Below, in pieces: positions 9,856 to 19,400 of a stretch of DNA of 64,000 nucleotides; position 1 is the stretch's first letter, and each line of letters opens with the position of its first letter. Source of the DNA: WQXF01 sp031552825 (lineage in GTDB: Bacteria > Bacillota > Clostridia > Christensenellales > Aristaeellaceae). The stretch covers positions 1-64,000 of the forward strand of contig JAVBMD010000008.1 in assembly GCA_031552825.1 (NCBI GenBank). The letters are read 5' to 3'. A program made the position numbers and the translations under genes. The notes beneath the pieces are model-generated. The model was not told where the DNA came from. It searched no databases and worked only from the letters and a program-made list of their open reading frames with translations.

Positions 9856-10812
9856 ATGATTTCAGCGCAGGATTTTATCGATACGCTCAATCTGGAGGTG
9901 CTGGTGCCCGGCACCCGCAAGGAGTGGGACATCCGCACCACCGACCTCAACCGTCCCGGCCTCCAGTTTGTCGGCTATTACGATTATTTTGCCTACGAGC
10001 GTCCGCAAGTGGTGGGCAAGGCCGAGATGTCCTATCTCGAATCGCTGAGCGAGGACGTGCAGCGCGAGCGGCTGGACAAATACTTTTCCTACGATATGCC
10101 CTGCGTGGTCATCACGCGCAGCATGCCCTGCCCCCCTGTGATGGAGGAGCTGGCGCGCGCGCACAACATCCCGATCTATCAGTCCACGGCGGTGACGACG
10201 CGTTTCTTCGCGCGCGCAATCTATTATCTGAACAACCGCCTCGCCCCGCGCGTCACGCGCCACGGCGTACTGGTGGACGTGTTCGGCGTGGGCGTGCTGC
10301 TCACCGGCGAATCCGGCGTGGGCAAGAGCGAGGCGGCGCTGGAGCTGGTCAAGCGCGGGCATCAGCTGGTGGCCGACGACGTGGTGGACATCTGCCGCGT
10401 GTCCGATAACCGGCTGGTCGGCGAGGCGCCGGAGATGGTGCGCCACTTTATGGAGATCCGCGGCCTGGGCATCATCGATATCAAGGCGATGTACGGCGTC
10501 GGCGCGGTGGTATCGAGCAAATCCATCGACATCGTGATCCATCTGGAACTATGGCACGAAAACAAGGAGTATGATCGGCTCGGGCTTACCGAGGAATATA
10601 TCACGATCCTCGGCGCCAAGCTGCCCTATACCGTGATGCCGGTGCGCCCGGGGCGCAACCTGGCCATTATCATCGAGGTGGCGGCGCGCAACTGGCGGCT
10701 CAAGCGGCTGGGCTATAACGCCGCTTCCGAGCTGGATAAGCGCCTGACCGAAATGCTCCAGCGCTCGCGCGAAGAGGAGCGCCTCTCGCCCCTGCCCGAG
10801 GAAGAGGAGTAA
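9856..10812 (+). CDS. hprK: HPr kinase/phosphorylase
   Basis: 318 residues, the normal length. HprK phosphorylates Ser46 of HPr when glycolytic intermediates are high and so drives carbon catabolite repression in Firmicutes. The N-terminal domain is followed by the kinase core with Walker A GESGVGKS (about 151-158). The HprK signature RGLGIIDIKAMYGVGAV lies at about 201-217. AGGAAGG precedes the start. In many Firmicutes lgt follows, but here the next gene is a ROK glucokinase 44 bases downstream, so sugar phosphorylation and its regulator are probably cotranscribed. No HPr or PTS gene is nearby. Confidence 0.95.
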   Translation: MISAQDFIDTLNLEVLVPGTRKEWDIRTTDLNRPGLQFVGYYDYFAYERPQVVGKAEMSYLESLSEDVQRERLDKYFSYDMPCVVITRSMPCPPVMEELARAHNIPIYQSTAVTTRFFARAIYYLNNRLAPRVTRHGVLVDVFGVGVLLTGESGVGKSEAALELVKRGHQLVADDVVDICRVSDNRLVGEAPEMVRHFMEIRGLGIIDIKAMYGVGAVVSSKSIDIVIHLELWHENKEYDRLGLTEEYITILGAKLPYTVMPVRPGRNLAIIIEVAARNWRLKRLGYNAASELDKRLTEMLQRSREEERLSPLPEEEE

Positions 10813-10856
10813 CCAGAAATAACAAGAAAACACCGCAGTGAAACGGAGGCTTTCGT

Positions 10857-11813
10857 ATGGTCTATATCGGCATCGATCTGGGCGGAACAAACATTGCCGT
10901 CGGCGTGGTGGACGAGCAGGGCAACATCCTGCGCAAGGGCTCCACGCCCACGCTAATGCCCCGCCCCTACGCGCCCATCATCGCCGACATGGCGAAGGTA
11001 ACGCTGGACACGCTGAAGCAATCAGGCTATTCCTTGGATGATGTGGCGGCCATCGGCGTCGGCGTGCCCGGCGTCGCGGATCCGGAAACCGGCATGATTC
11101 CGTTCTGCACCAACCTTTCGTGGCACGACGTACCCTTCCGCGAGGAGTTCCACAAGTACATCGATAAGCCGCTGTTCATCGATAACGACGCCACCGTGGC
11201 CGGGCTGGCCGAATCGGTGGCGGGCGTCAGCGCCGGAGCCAAGAGCAGCGTTTTCCTCACGCTGGGTACCGGCGTGGGCGGCGGCATCGTCATCGGCGGC
11301 AAGCCCTACAGCGGCGATCACCACGTCGGCTCCGAGCTCGGCCACTTCATCGTGGAGATGGACGGGGAATTGTGTACCTGCGGCATGCGCGGCTGCTTCG
11401 AGCGCTATGCCTCGGCCACGGCGCTGATCCGCGACGGCCGCCGCGCGCTGGAGCGCCACCCGGATTCGCTGATCGGCAAGCTTTGCGGCCACGACCCGGA
11501 GCGTATCGAGGCCAAAACCATCATCGATGCCGCCCGCGAGAGCGACCCGGTGGCGCTGAAGGTGTTCCGCCGCTACGCGCACTACGTCGCCATCGGCATC
11601 GTCAACATCATCAATTTCATCGATCCGGAGATCGTGGTGCTGGGCGGCGGTGTATCCAAGGCCGGAGACTTCCTGCTAAGCGCCGTGCGCGAGGCGCTCC
11701 CGCCTATGATCTTCTTTAAAACCCTGCCCTATGCCCGCGTGCAGTTAGCCAAGCTGGGCAGCGACGCCGGCATCATCGGCGCCGCGATGCTGGGCAAGGA
11801 ACCGGCGGCGTAA
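10857..11813 (+). CDS. glcK: ROK-family glucokinase
   Basis: 318 residues. The ATP-binding motif GIDLGGTNIAVGVVD opens the protein. LGTGVGGGI and EXGH precede the zinc motif CTCGMRGCFE (about 173-182), which marks ROK sugar kinases rather than the repressor branch, as there is no N-terminal HTH. It phosphorylates glucose to glucose 6-phosphate with ATP. The ribosome site ACGGAGG is good. It lies downstream of hprK and is followed by a terminator shared with tadA. Confidence 0.9.
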   Translation: MVYIGIDLGGTNIAVGVVDEQGNILRKGSTPTLMPRPYAPIIADMAKVTLDTLKQSGYSLDDVAAIGVGVPGVADPETGMIPFCTNLSWHDVPFREEFHKYIDKPLFIDNDATVAGLAESVAGVSAGAKSSVFLTLGTGVGGGIVIGGKPYSGDHHVGSELGHFIVEMDGELCTCGMRGCFERYASATALIRDGRRALERHPDSLIGKLCGHDPERIEAKTIIDAARESDPVALKVFRRYAHYVAIGIVNIINFIDPEIVVLGGGVSKAGDFLLSAVREALPPMIFFKTLPYARVQLAKLGSDAGIIGAAMLGKEPAA

Positions 11814-11841
11814 TGTTCAAAAACCAGGTATGCACAAATCG

Positions 11842-11882
11842 ATGCCCCCGCGCTCTTCAAAATGCGCAGGGGCATATTTTTA
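11842..11882. terminator. Bidirectional terminator between glcK and tadA
   Basis: ATGCCCC and GGGGCAT form the stem, with further pairing in the loop (CGCGC / GCGC). The 3' side is followed by ATATTTTTA, which also contains the tadA stop codon. Confidence 0.75.
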
Positions 11883-12347
11883 TGTTTCTCTTTTTCGCTG
11901 AAAAAAGGCTTCGAGCAGCGCGGCGCATTCCCCGGCCAGCAGGCCGCCGTAGGCCGGTACCGGATGCAGAAACGCGGGATCCTCGCTGATGCGGTACAGG
12001 CTGCCGCAACATCCTGCACGGACGTCGGCGGCGCCGTACCATACCGCGTCCAGCCGCGCCAACGTAGCCGCCCCGGCGCACATCGGGCAGGGCTCCAGCG
12101 TCACGTACAGCGTGCAGCCGGTCAGCCGCCAATCGCCGATGGCTCGCGCCGCCTGCCGGATCGCCAGCACCTCGGCGTGCGCGGTGGGATCCTTTTCCGC
12201 CTCGCGCAGGTTGTGTCCGCGGCCGAGGATCTCACAGCCCCGCGCCACCACCGCGCCCACCGGCACCTCGCCCGCATCGCGGGCCAGCATCGCCTCGCGC
12301 AGCGCCTCGCGCATGCAGGCCTCGCGCACCTCCTGCTTGACGCTCAT
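11880..12347 (-). CDS. tadA: tRNA-specific adenosine deaminase TadA
   Basis: 155 residues. Converts wobble adenosine 34 of tRNA-Arg(ACG) to inosine. The zinc-dependent deaminase signature is complete: HAE at 57-59 with the catalytic glutamate, and PCPMCAG at 86-92 supplying the two cysteines. The start overlaps the stop of the DegV gene by four bases (ATGA), so the two are translationally coupled. In some clostridia tadA lies next to dnaX. That is not the case here. Confidence 0.92.
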   Translation of the reverse strand: MSVKQEVREACMREALREAMLARDAGEVPVGAVVARGCEILGRGHNLREAEKDPTAHAEVLAIRQAARAIGDWRLTGCTLYVTLEPCPMCAGAATLARLDAVWYGAADVRAGCCGSLYRISEDPAFLHPVPAYGGLLAGECAALLEAFFQRKRET

Positions 12348-13219
12348 CCGCGATCACGGCTCCAGAAAAACAGCGCCACCGTACCCGGCCCGGAATGCGA
12401 GCCGATCACCGGCCCGATATCGCTCATCACAAAGCTCTCCATCGGTACCCCGAGGCGCTCGTGGATCAGCGTGCGCACCTGCTCGGCGTCCTCCGGGCAG
12501 GCGGCGTTGCTGATGAATACCTTGTGCTCCGACGGATCGACCGCCAAGCCCTGCATGCGATCCACCAGCCCGCGCAGCGCGCCTTGCCGCCCACGCACCT
12601 TGTCGCGCGCGACCAGACGCCCCTCAGCGTCGACATGCAGCACCGGCTTGATGGACATCAGCGTGCCGAAGAAAGCCGCCGCCGGGCTGCACCGCCCGCC
12701 GCGCTTGAGAAAATCCAGATCATCTACCGTAAACCACTGCGCCACGTGCTGTAGGTTCTCCCGCAGCCAACCCGCGGTTTGCTCCAGGCTCATGCCCTGC
12801 GCCCGCTTTTCCACCGCGAGGTACACGCAGTATGCCGCCCCTGCGCTGGCCGAGAGCGAATCGACGATCTCCAACTTGCCCTCGAGGAATTCCTCGGCCA
12901 GCATCTGCTTGGCAAGCATGGCGCTCTGGTACGTGCCGCTAAGCGCCGAGGAGAACGCGACGTATAGCACTTCCTTTCCCTCGCGCAGCAGCGGGCGAAA
13001 GGCGTCGCACAGCAGGCTCACGTTGACCTGCGCCGTCACCGAGTTTTCCCCCGCCGCCAGCCTGCGGTAAAATTCCGCCGTATCCAGCCCTTGCCCCGGC
13101 ACGTCCGTATACGTCTCACCGCCGATGGTATAAGACATCGGCAGCACGAAAAAATCCTTTTGCGTCTCCACAAAATCTCGCCGCAAGTCTGCGCCGGAAT
13201 CGGAAAAAATGGTAAACAT
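12344..13219 (-). CDS. degV: DegV family fatty-acid-binding protein
   Basis: 291 residues. The opening IFSDSGADLRRDF and the block VLPMSYTIGGETYTD are typical of DegV/FakB proteins. These bind a fatty acid and present it to the kinase FakA to make acyl phosphate for phospholipids. The ligand-loop serines (AFSSALSGTYQSA, about residues 90-102) are present. The start at 13219 has GGAGG eight bases upstream. The longer frame is unlikely. No fakA is in the window. Confidence 0.9.
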   Translation of the reverse strand: MFTIFSDSGADLRRDFVETQKDFFVLPMSYTIGGETYTDVPGQGLDTAEFYRRLAAGENSVTAQVNVSLLCDAFRPLLREGKEVLYVAFSSALSGTYQSAMLAKQMLAEEFLEGKLEIVDSLSASAGAAYCVYLAVEKRAQGMSLEQTAGWLRENLQHVAQWFTVDDLDFLKRGGRCSPAAAFFGTLMSIKPVLHVDAEGRLVARDKVRGRQGALRGLVDRMQGLAVDPSEHKVFISNAACPEDAEQVRTLIHERLGVPMESFVMSDIGPVIGSHSGPGTVALFFWSRDRG

Positions 13220-13306
13220 ACTGTGTCCTCCCCCGTTTGTTCCGGGATAGCGTATCACAAAACGGCGGAGGACGCAAGCATTTCGCACTCCAAAGCATTC
13301 TGTCGC

Positions 13307-14140
13307 TTAGCTGGTTTTTCGGGGCATTGTTACCCGCATTTCGATGCGGTCGCCCATATCTTGCAGCGTATACTCGGCGGTGATGCCCGATGCCTTCATT
13401 TGCTGGATGATGTCGCGGATGGCGTTGATGTACAGCCGATGGTCGCGCATGAGCGAAATCACCTTGCGGCGCGGCGCGCCTTCCTGCTGCTTGCGGAGTT
13501 TTTCAAGGATCTGCGCGATCAGCGCCTCGGTTTGCTGCACATTGAGGCCGCGCGCCGCCGCCTGCTGCACCGCCTTGAGCCGCTCCTCCCCCTCGGGCAG
13601 GCGCAGCAGCGCGCGCGCGTGCCGCTCGGTCATTTCGTGCAAGCGCAGCAACTCGCGCACCGGCTGCTCCAGCCGCAAAAGCCGCAGCTTGTTGGCCACC
13701 GTGGATTGGCTGCGGCCGATGCTGCTCGCCAGTTCCTCCTGCGAGATGACGAAGCGCTTGAGCACCGAGGCGTAGCCCTCCGCCTCCTCAAAGAAGTGCA
13801 GATCCTCGCGCTGCAGGTTTTCGATTAACGCCAGCAGCGCGCTGTCCCGCGTGCTGGCTGAAAGCACGATGGCGTCGATGTGCGTCATGCCGAGTTGCTT
13901 GCACGCCGCCATGCGCCGCGCGCCGGAGATCAGCTCATAGCGCTCCGCGTCCAGCGCGCGCACCGAGATCGGCTGCAACAGGCCGCACTGCTGAATGGAT
14001 TCCGCGAGCTCGCGCAACGCGGTGGCTTCAAATACCTTGCGGGGCTGATTGGGGTTGGGGGCAATGCGATCCATCTCCAGCCAGCACACCTGCTTGCTGG
14101 GTCGCGCGCCTGTCCGCCTGCCTTCCATCGAATAGATCAT
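13307..14140 (-). CDS. noc: ParB/Noc-family chromosome-binding protein
   Basis: 277 residues. The order is the N-terminal CTPase domain with ENLQREDL and SGARRMAA (the equivalent of the GERR box), a helix-turn-helix (SQEELASSIGRSQSTVANKLRLL), and a basic dimerisation tail. Noc is a ParB relative that lies beside rsmG in Bacillus, and the same neighbour is seen here. This makes Noc somewhat more likely than ParB, and no parA accompanies it. A terminator after rsmG means it has its own promoter. No parS (TGTTTCACGTGAAACA) or Noc site was seen in this window. Confidence 0.85.
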   Translation of the reverse strand: MIYSMEGRRTGARPSKQVCWLEMDRIAPNPNQPRKVFEATALRELAESIQQCGLLQPISVRALDAERYELISGARRMAACKQLGMTHIDAIVLSASTRDSALLALIENLQREDLHFFEEAEGYASVLKRFVISQEELASSIGRSQSTVANKLRLLRLEQPVRELLRLHEMTERHARALLRLPEGEERLKAVQQAAARGLNVQQTEALIAQILEKLRKQQEGAPRRKVISLMRDHRLYINAIRDIIQQMKASGITAEYTLQDMGDRIEMRVTMPRKTS

Positions 14141-14195
14141 GTTCGAAACGCCGCCTTTCCGAGGGCGCAGCTTGCGCGCCCGTTTTTCTCATGTA

Positions 14196-14211
14196 CCACA
14201 ATATGTTGTGG
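14196..14211. promoter_or_regulatory. Inverted repeat upstream of noc
   Basis: CCACAA and TTGTGG flank TATG, 56 bases before the noc start in the promoter region. It could be an operator. It does not match parS or the published Noc-binding site. Confidence 0.35.
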
Positions 14212-14265
14212 CTCTTGCCCTATCGACACGCTACCATTTCGGTTTTTGGCGGTGGGTTTCCTGCT

Positions 14266-14309
14266 AAAAAAGGCGGTCTACCGGGCACGATCGTGCGCGA
14301 TAAACCGCC
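14266..14309 (-). terminator. Terminator of the rsmG operon
   Basis: On the minus strand GGCGGT pairs with ACCGCC, with an inner perfect palindrome GCACGATCGTGC, and TTTTTT follows. Confidence 0.85.
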
Positions 14310-14364
14310 ATAAAATCCGTATGGGATTGTCCTTTCTGATCGAATCAAGGCGCTCAAAGGAGCT

Positions 14365-15090
14365 TTACGACAGCTTCCCCAACGGTTTGCGCGCCGGTTC
14401 CCCGGCCTTGCGTGGATATTGTCGCACGGTTTGTCCGCGTTTCTCACAGACGACCAGCAGGTGCTGCCACTCCCGCTCCGGCACCGGCGCCGGCATCGGC
14501 GGCAACAGCGCTCCACCCAGCATAGCCGCCGCGCGCGCTCCCTGTTCCATCTCCCCCGCCACGCCCGGCCCTTTCCACGCCAGCGCCCGCCCGCCCACGC
14601 GCACGAAGGGCAGCGTGAGCTCCAGCAGCGCCGGAAGCGCCGTCACCGCGCGCGACACCGCCGCATCGTATCGCTCCCGGTGCTCCGGCAGGTGCGCCGC
14701 ATCCTCGGCGCGGGCGTGCACCGCCACGGCATCCAGCCCCAGCGCCTCGATCGTCCGCCGCAAAAAAGCGACCCGTTTCTGCTGCGCGTCCAGCAGCGTC
14801 AGCGACAGATCCGGCCGCGCGATCGCCAGCGGAATGCCCGGGAAACCCGCGCCGGTACCCACGTCGATGAGCCGCGCGCCGTGCGGGATCAGCGCCGCCT
14901 CGCGCAGCGGTGTCAGCGAATCCAAATAGTGCCGGTCCACGATCTCCGCCGCCTCCAACACCGCGGTCAGATCCAGCACGGCGTTGGCCTCGGCCAGCAG
15001 CGCGTCATAGACGGCAAACCGCTCGATCTGCGCCTCGCTCAGCGCGACGCCCATCGCCTCGCACCCCGCCCGCAGACGGTTTCTCATCAT
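14365..15090 (-). CDS. rsmG: 16S rRNA (guanine-527 N7) methyltransferase RsmG
   Basis: 241 residues, the normal length. SAM-dependent methyltransferase of 16S rRNA. The SAM-binding loop DVGTGAGFPGIPLAI lies at about 76-90. The following LLDAQQKRVAFL and the block YDAAVSRAV are typical. The start at 15090 overlaps the stop of the upstream ydcF-like gene (ATGATGA), and GGAG precedes it. Loss of this enzyme gives low-level streptomycin resistance in other bacteria. Confidence 0.93.
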   Translation of the reverse strand: MMRNRLRAGCEAMGVALSEAQIERFAVYDALLAEANAVLDLTAVLEAAEIVDRHYLDSLTPLREAALIPHGARLIDVGTGAGFPGIPLAIARPDLSLTLLDAQQKRVAFLRRTIEALGLDAVAVHARAEDAAHLPEHRERYDAAVSRAVTALPALLELTLPFVRVGGRALAWKGPGVAGEMEQGARAAAMLGGALLPPMPAPVPEREWQHLLVVCEKRGQTVRQYPRKAGEPARKPLGKLS

Positions 15091-15704
15091 TTGCTCCAAA
15101 AAGGCAGCCCCTCCAGCCAAAATTTGATCCAGCTCATGCCCTCGCGGGCGTGATTCTTCACCCAGTAAGCCGGTTCCGAAGCACTGCCCACGCCGGTGGC
15201 CTCGATGCCCAGCTGTTTGCACAGCGAAAGCGCCCGCGCCACGTGATAATCCGAAGTCACCACCAGCGCGCGGGAGAGGCCCTTTTCCGCCATGATGGCC
15301 TTGGCGTGCAGCAGGTTTTCGCGCGTGTTGAAGGATCCGGCCTCGGCCACCACCGCCTCGGGCGGCACGCCCTGCGCGATCAGCCACTCGCGCATCACCT
15401 CGCCCTCGGGCGCGGGCTCGTCGCCGCCCTGCGCGCCGCAGGTAATGATGAGCTGCGGATTTTGAAAGTATTCGGTGCGCGCCAGCGAAAGGCGGCGGAA
15501 GAGCGCCAGCGAAAGCGAACCGTCGGCCTTGACCTGCGCGCCCAGCACAAGGATCACGTCGGATGGCTGCTTGGGCGGCAGATGCGCCTCGGTATACACC
15601 GCCCAGCCAATGGCAGCTATATAGATCGACACCCCGAAAAGCAATAAAACCGCCATTAACCGCAGCACCTTTCTCTTACGTATCTTCAAATTCAAATCCC
15701 TCAT
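15087..15704 (-). CDS. YdcF-like DUF218 membrane-anchored protein
   Basis: 205 residues. One N-terminal membrane helix (about 13-37) is followed by an outward DUF218 domain with ILVLGAQVKADG, SFNTRENLLHAKAIM and VVTSDYHVARA. The family includes SanA and YdcF, linked to envelope integrity, and its enzymology is poorly defined. The start chosen at 15704 lies inside the 3' end of radC, 28 bases before its stop, with GGAAGG upstream. The gene is translationally coupled on both sides. Confidence 0.8.
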   Translation of the reverse strand: MRDLNLKIRKRKVLRLMAVLLLFGVSIYIAAIGWAVYTEAHLPPKQPSDVILVLGAQVKADGSLSLALFRRLSLARTEYFQNPQLIITCGAQGGDEPAPEGEVMREWLIAQGVPPEAVVAEAGSFNTRENLLHAKAIMAEKGLSRALVVTSDYHVARALSLCKQLGIEATGVGSASEPAYWVKNHAREGMSWIKFWLEGLPFWSK

Positions 15705-16491
15705 ACCCTTCCAAACCGCCCATGTCCTCGTTGGTCTGTTTTCTGATTGGTAATGTGGTATTCTTGACGCGGAACTCAAATTCCTTCGCATCGACCAACA
15801 GGCCGCGCTTCATCATGCTCTGCTGCGCCATGCTCAAATAGCCGCCGTCGGCCACGATAAGGTGGTCGATCACCCGCACCTCCACCACCTCCAGCGCGTC
15901 GATGACCATCTTGGTCACCTCATAGTCGGCGGGCGAGGGCAGCAGGCTGCCGCCGGGATGGTTGTGCGCCAGCAGCACGCTATGCGCGTGGTGGCGCAGC
16001 GCGGTCTGCACCACGTCGCGCGCGTAGACCGGCGATTCGTCGATGGTGCCGTTTTGCAGCAGCGCCGGGTGAATCACCCGCGCCTGCGCGTCGAGGCAGA
16101 TCAGGTATACCGCCTCGTTGGCCAAGCCGAAGAACAGCGTTTGGCAGTACTCCCCGGCCTCGGAGGCGTTATGCAGCGCCGGGCGTTCGCGGAAGCGGTC
16201 GCGCATATAGTAACCCGCCAGCTGCGGGATCATCGCGAGCAGCGTCGCGGCGTTGCCGCCGACGCCGGAGCAACGCCGCAGTTCCCCCTCGCTGGCCTCC
16301 AGTACCCCGGCCAGCGAGCCAAACATCGCCAGCAACTCGTGCGCCAGCGGGTTGACGTCGCGCTGCGGAATGGCGAAATACAGCAGCAACTCCAATACCT
16401 CGTGCGGCGCGAATCCCTGTAAGCCCTCGCGCAGCATGCGGGTTTTGAGCCGCTCCCGGTGTCCCTTGTGTACGCCCTTTTGCTCGCTCAT
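15676..16491 (-). CDS. radC: RadC family JAB/MPN protein
   Basis: 271 residues, slightly longer than usual. A helix-hairpin-helix-like segment (RCSGVGGNAA, about 73-82) is followed by the JAB domain with the metal motif AHNHPGGSLLPSPAD (about 175-189). The family is conserved, but its role is unsettled. The old link to repair has been questioned. It starts six bases after the SNF2 gene ends, and the next gene starts inside it, so it is part of one operon. The ~30-residue C-terminal tail after the domain lies where the genes overlap. Confidence 0.9.
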   Translation of the reverse strand: MSEQKGVHKGHRERLKTRMLREGLQGFAPHEVLELLLYFAIPQRDVNPLAHELLAMFGSLAGVLEASEGELRRCSGVGGNAATLLAMIPQLAGYYMRDRFRERPALHNASEAGEYCQTLFFGLANEAVYLICLDAQARVIHPALLQNGTIDESPVYARDVVQTALRHHAHSVLLAHNHPGGSLLPSPADYEVTKMVIDALEVVEVRVIDHLIVADGGYLSMAQQSMMKRGLLVDAKEFEFRVKNTTLPIRKQTNEDMGGLEGYEGFEFEDT

Positions 16492-16497
16492 GCGGTT

Positions 16498-19400
16498 TTA
16501 TCCCTTCACGTCTTTCGTAATCTCGCGGAGCAACTCGCGCAGCTCCTCCTCGGAGGTCTGCGCCAGCGCGCTCTCCCCGCCGTCCACGATGGCGTCGAAC
16601 AGCGCACGCTTGCGCTCCCCTAGCAGCGCCACCTGCTCCTCCACGCTGCCTCTGGTTATCAGGCGGATCACCTGCACCGCCCGCGTCTGCCCGATGCGGT
16701 GCGCGCGGTCGGTGGCCTGATCCTCGGCGGCGGGGTTCCACCACGGATCGTAGTGTACCACCATGTCGGCGCCGGTCAGGTTGAGGCCGGATCCGCCAGC
16801 GCGCAGCGAGATCAGGAACACCTGCCCCTCCCCGCCGTTGAAGCGCTGCACCAGCCGCATCCGTTCCTTCGCAGGCGTATCGCCATCCAGGTACAGGCAG
16901 CCGATCTCCGAAGCCTCCAGATGCCGCCGCAGAATGCGCAGCATGCTGGTGAACTGCGAGAAAATCAACACGCGATGACCGGCCTCCAGCGCGCCGGGCA
17001 GCACGTCCATCAACACATCCAGCTTGCCGCTGGACGCCGAGTAATCGGGCAGGCACAGCGCCGGGTGGCAGCAGATCTGCCGCAGCTCGGTGAGCACCGC
17101 CAGCGCCTCCATGCGCCCGCGCCGCAGGCTGCTCTGCGAAAGCAGCGCGTCCACCTCCCGGCTCAAGCGCATGAGCGCCGCCTGATACACGCGACGCTGC
17201 TCCGGCGTCATCTCGGCCAGCAGGCGCGTCTCCAGCTTATCGGGCAGATCGGTCAGCACGTCGCGCTTGAGGCGGCGAAGCAGAAAGGGCGCCGTCTTTT
17301 TGCGCAGCTCCTCGGCGTTCTGCCCCGCGCCGTGCCGGTGCATGAACCGCGCCAGCGGCCCTAGGTAGCCGGGCAGCGCAAAATCGAACAGCGACCACAG
17401 CTCGCCCGGATGGTTCTCCATCGGCGTGCCGGTCAGCGCGAAGCGCGCGTCGGCGCGCAGCCGCTTGGCCGCCGCCGCCGCGATAGAAGCCGGATTTTTC
17501 ACATACTGCGCCTCGTCCAGCGCGACGGCGCCGAAGCGCAATTCCTCCAGCGCGGCGATATCGCGGCGCAGCAGCGGATACGAGGTTATCAGCACATCCA
17601 CCCCGGGCGAGGTACGCAGCGCCTTGAGTCGCGCGGCGCGCGCGGCCTGCGAACCCTCCAGCACCAAAGATTCAAGCTCCGGCGCGTACTGCGCCAGCTC
17701 CGCCTGCCAATTATACACCAACGACGAAGGCGCGACCACCAGCAGCGGAATCCGCTCGGCTTTCTTTTGCTTGAGCCATAGCGCCAGCGCGATAACCTGC
17801 ACCGTTTTTCCCAGCCCCATATCGTCGGCCAATATGCCGCCCATGCCCGCGCTTTGCAGCGCGCGCAGCCAAGAGAACCCGCGCTGCTGATAGGCGCGCA
17901 GGATCCCCTCCAGCGGCGCCGATCCCTCCTGCGGCTCGCTGATCGCCTCCACCATGCGCCGCACGCCGTCCGCCACAGCGATGGGCAGCGCCGCGTTCGC
18001 CACAAGATCCGTCAGGTACGCGGCACGGCAGTTGGCCAGCTCGATGCCTGCGCGCCCTGCGTCGGCGACGTCGGCGGACTGGCCGCGCGCCATCGCGTCC
18101 TCGTGCAGCGCCTCGGCCAGCGGCAACCATTCCTCCATCGCTGAAAGATCCAACACCGCGCCGTCGCGGAGCATGAAATACCGCCGATTTGTGCGCAACG
18201 CCTCCATCAGCGGCAGCAGCTCCGCTACCGGCAAGCCGTCGTCGGTGATCTCCAAGCGCAGGCCGCCCTCGAAGAGCTTCAGCGTGCCCGCTAGGCTCAG
18301 CCTGCGCGGCGACATGCGCCGAAACTCCGTGGAAAGATAAACCTGTGCCGCACCCTGCAGCGCCTGCACGCCCTGCACAAAAAAGCGCGCCATCCCCTCC
18401 GGATCCGACAGGCGCACGTGCTCGCGCTGCACGCGGAACCCGGCGGCGGCTAGGATGTCCAGCACGCGCTGTTCTCCCTCGGCATCGCGCATCAGCAGCA
18501 AGTTTTCCTGACCGCGCAGCGCCGCTTCGGCATTCGCTGTCGGCGCGAAGGGATCGATGCTGCATTCCCCGTACTGAAAGGCGACGCGCGCCACGATGCT
18601 GCGCCCCTCGCGATCCAGATACACCGCCGCTTCCAGCGGGCTGCGCACAATGCGCCGCGCGAGCCCGGCATCCAGCAGCACCTCCCCGACACGGTACAAC
18701 CTGGGCAGCAACTCCGAAACCACGCGCATGCTCTCCCGCGCGTCAAAGCGCAGCTCCGCGCGCCCTTGCTGCGCCTGCGCGAACAACACGCCCAGCAGGG
18801 GCCGCTGCTGCCGCGGGACGCGCAGCACACCGCCTTCGCTAAACACAAACTCGGCGTCGGATACCAGCGCGCGCGCAGAAGGCGGCAGCTCCGCCGCGAT
18901 GTGCAGTTCCTGCCCCACGCCGCGCACCGTCATGCGCACCGGCAACGCGCCCGGCCACACCCGCTCCTGCGCATAGATGTGCTCGCCCACCGCGATGCGA
19001 AACCGGCGCGTCATCAACAGGCGCAGCACCCGCGCAGCGCAAGCCGGGGGTAGCGCCAGCCACTTTTCGTTCTCCGGCTCGCGCGCGGCCTGCGCCGCCT
19101 CGCGCAGCGCCGCCAACAGACGCTCGTCGGCTGGTTCCAGCCGCATCCATTCCGGTTGCAGCGTGAATCCCTTGCCGAAAAATATCGGTTCCTTTGCCGC
19201 GATCTCCTGCAAAAAACGGCGGATATCCCGCACCGCGTAAAGCCTCTCCGCGCCGACACGCAGCGCGACGGCCAGCACCGGCGCCCCCTGCGCGTCACGG
19301 CGGCATTGCAGCAGCACGTCCAGCTTCAGCCGGGCTTCCAGCGATGTTCGCGCCTCCATCGCCTCCATCAGCGCGGCGCCCGCTTCCCGCGCGCGGCGGT

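Noticed and set aside
14196..14211. CCACAATATGTTGTGG as a ParB or Noc binding site
   Set aside because: It matches neither parS nor the Noc site. Kept only as a possible operator.
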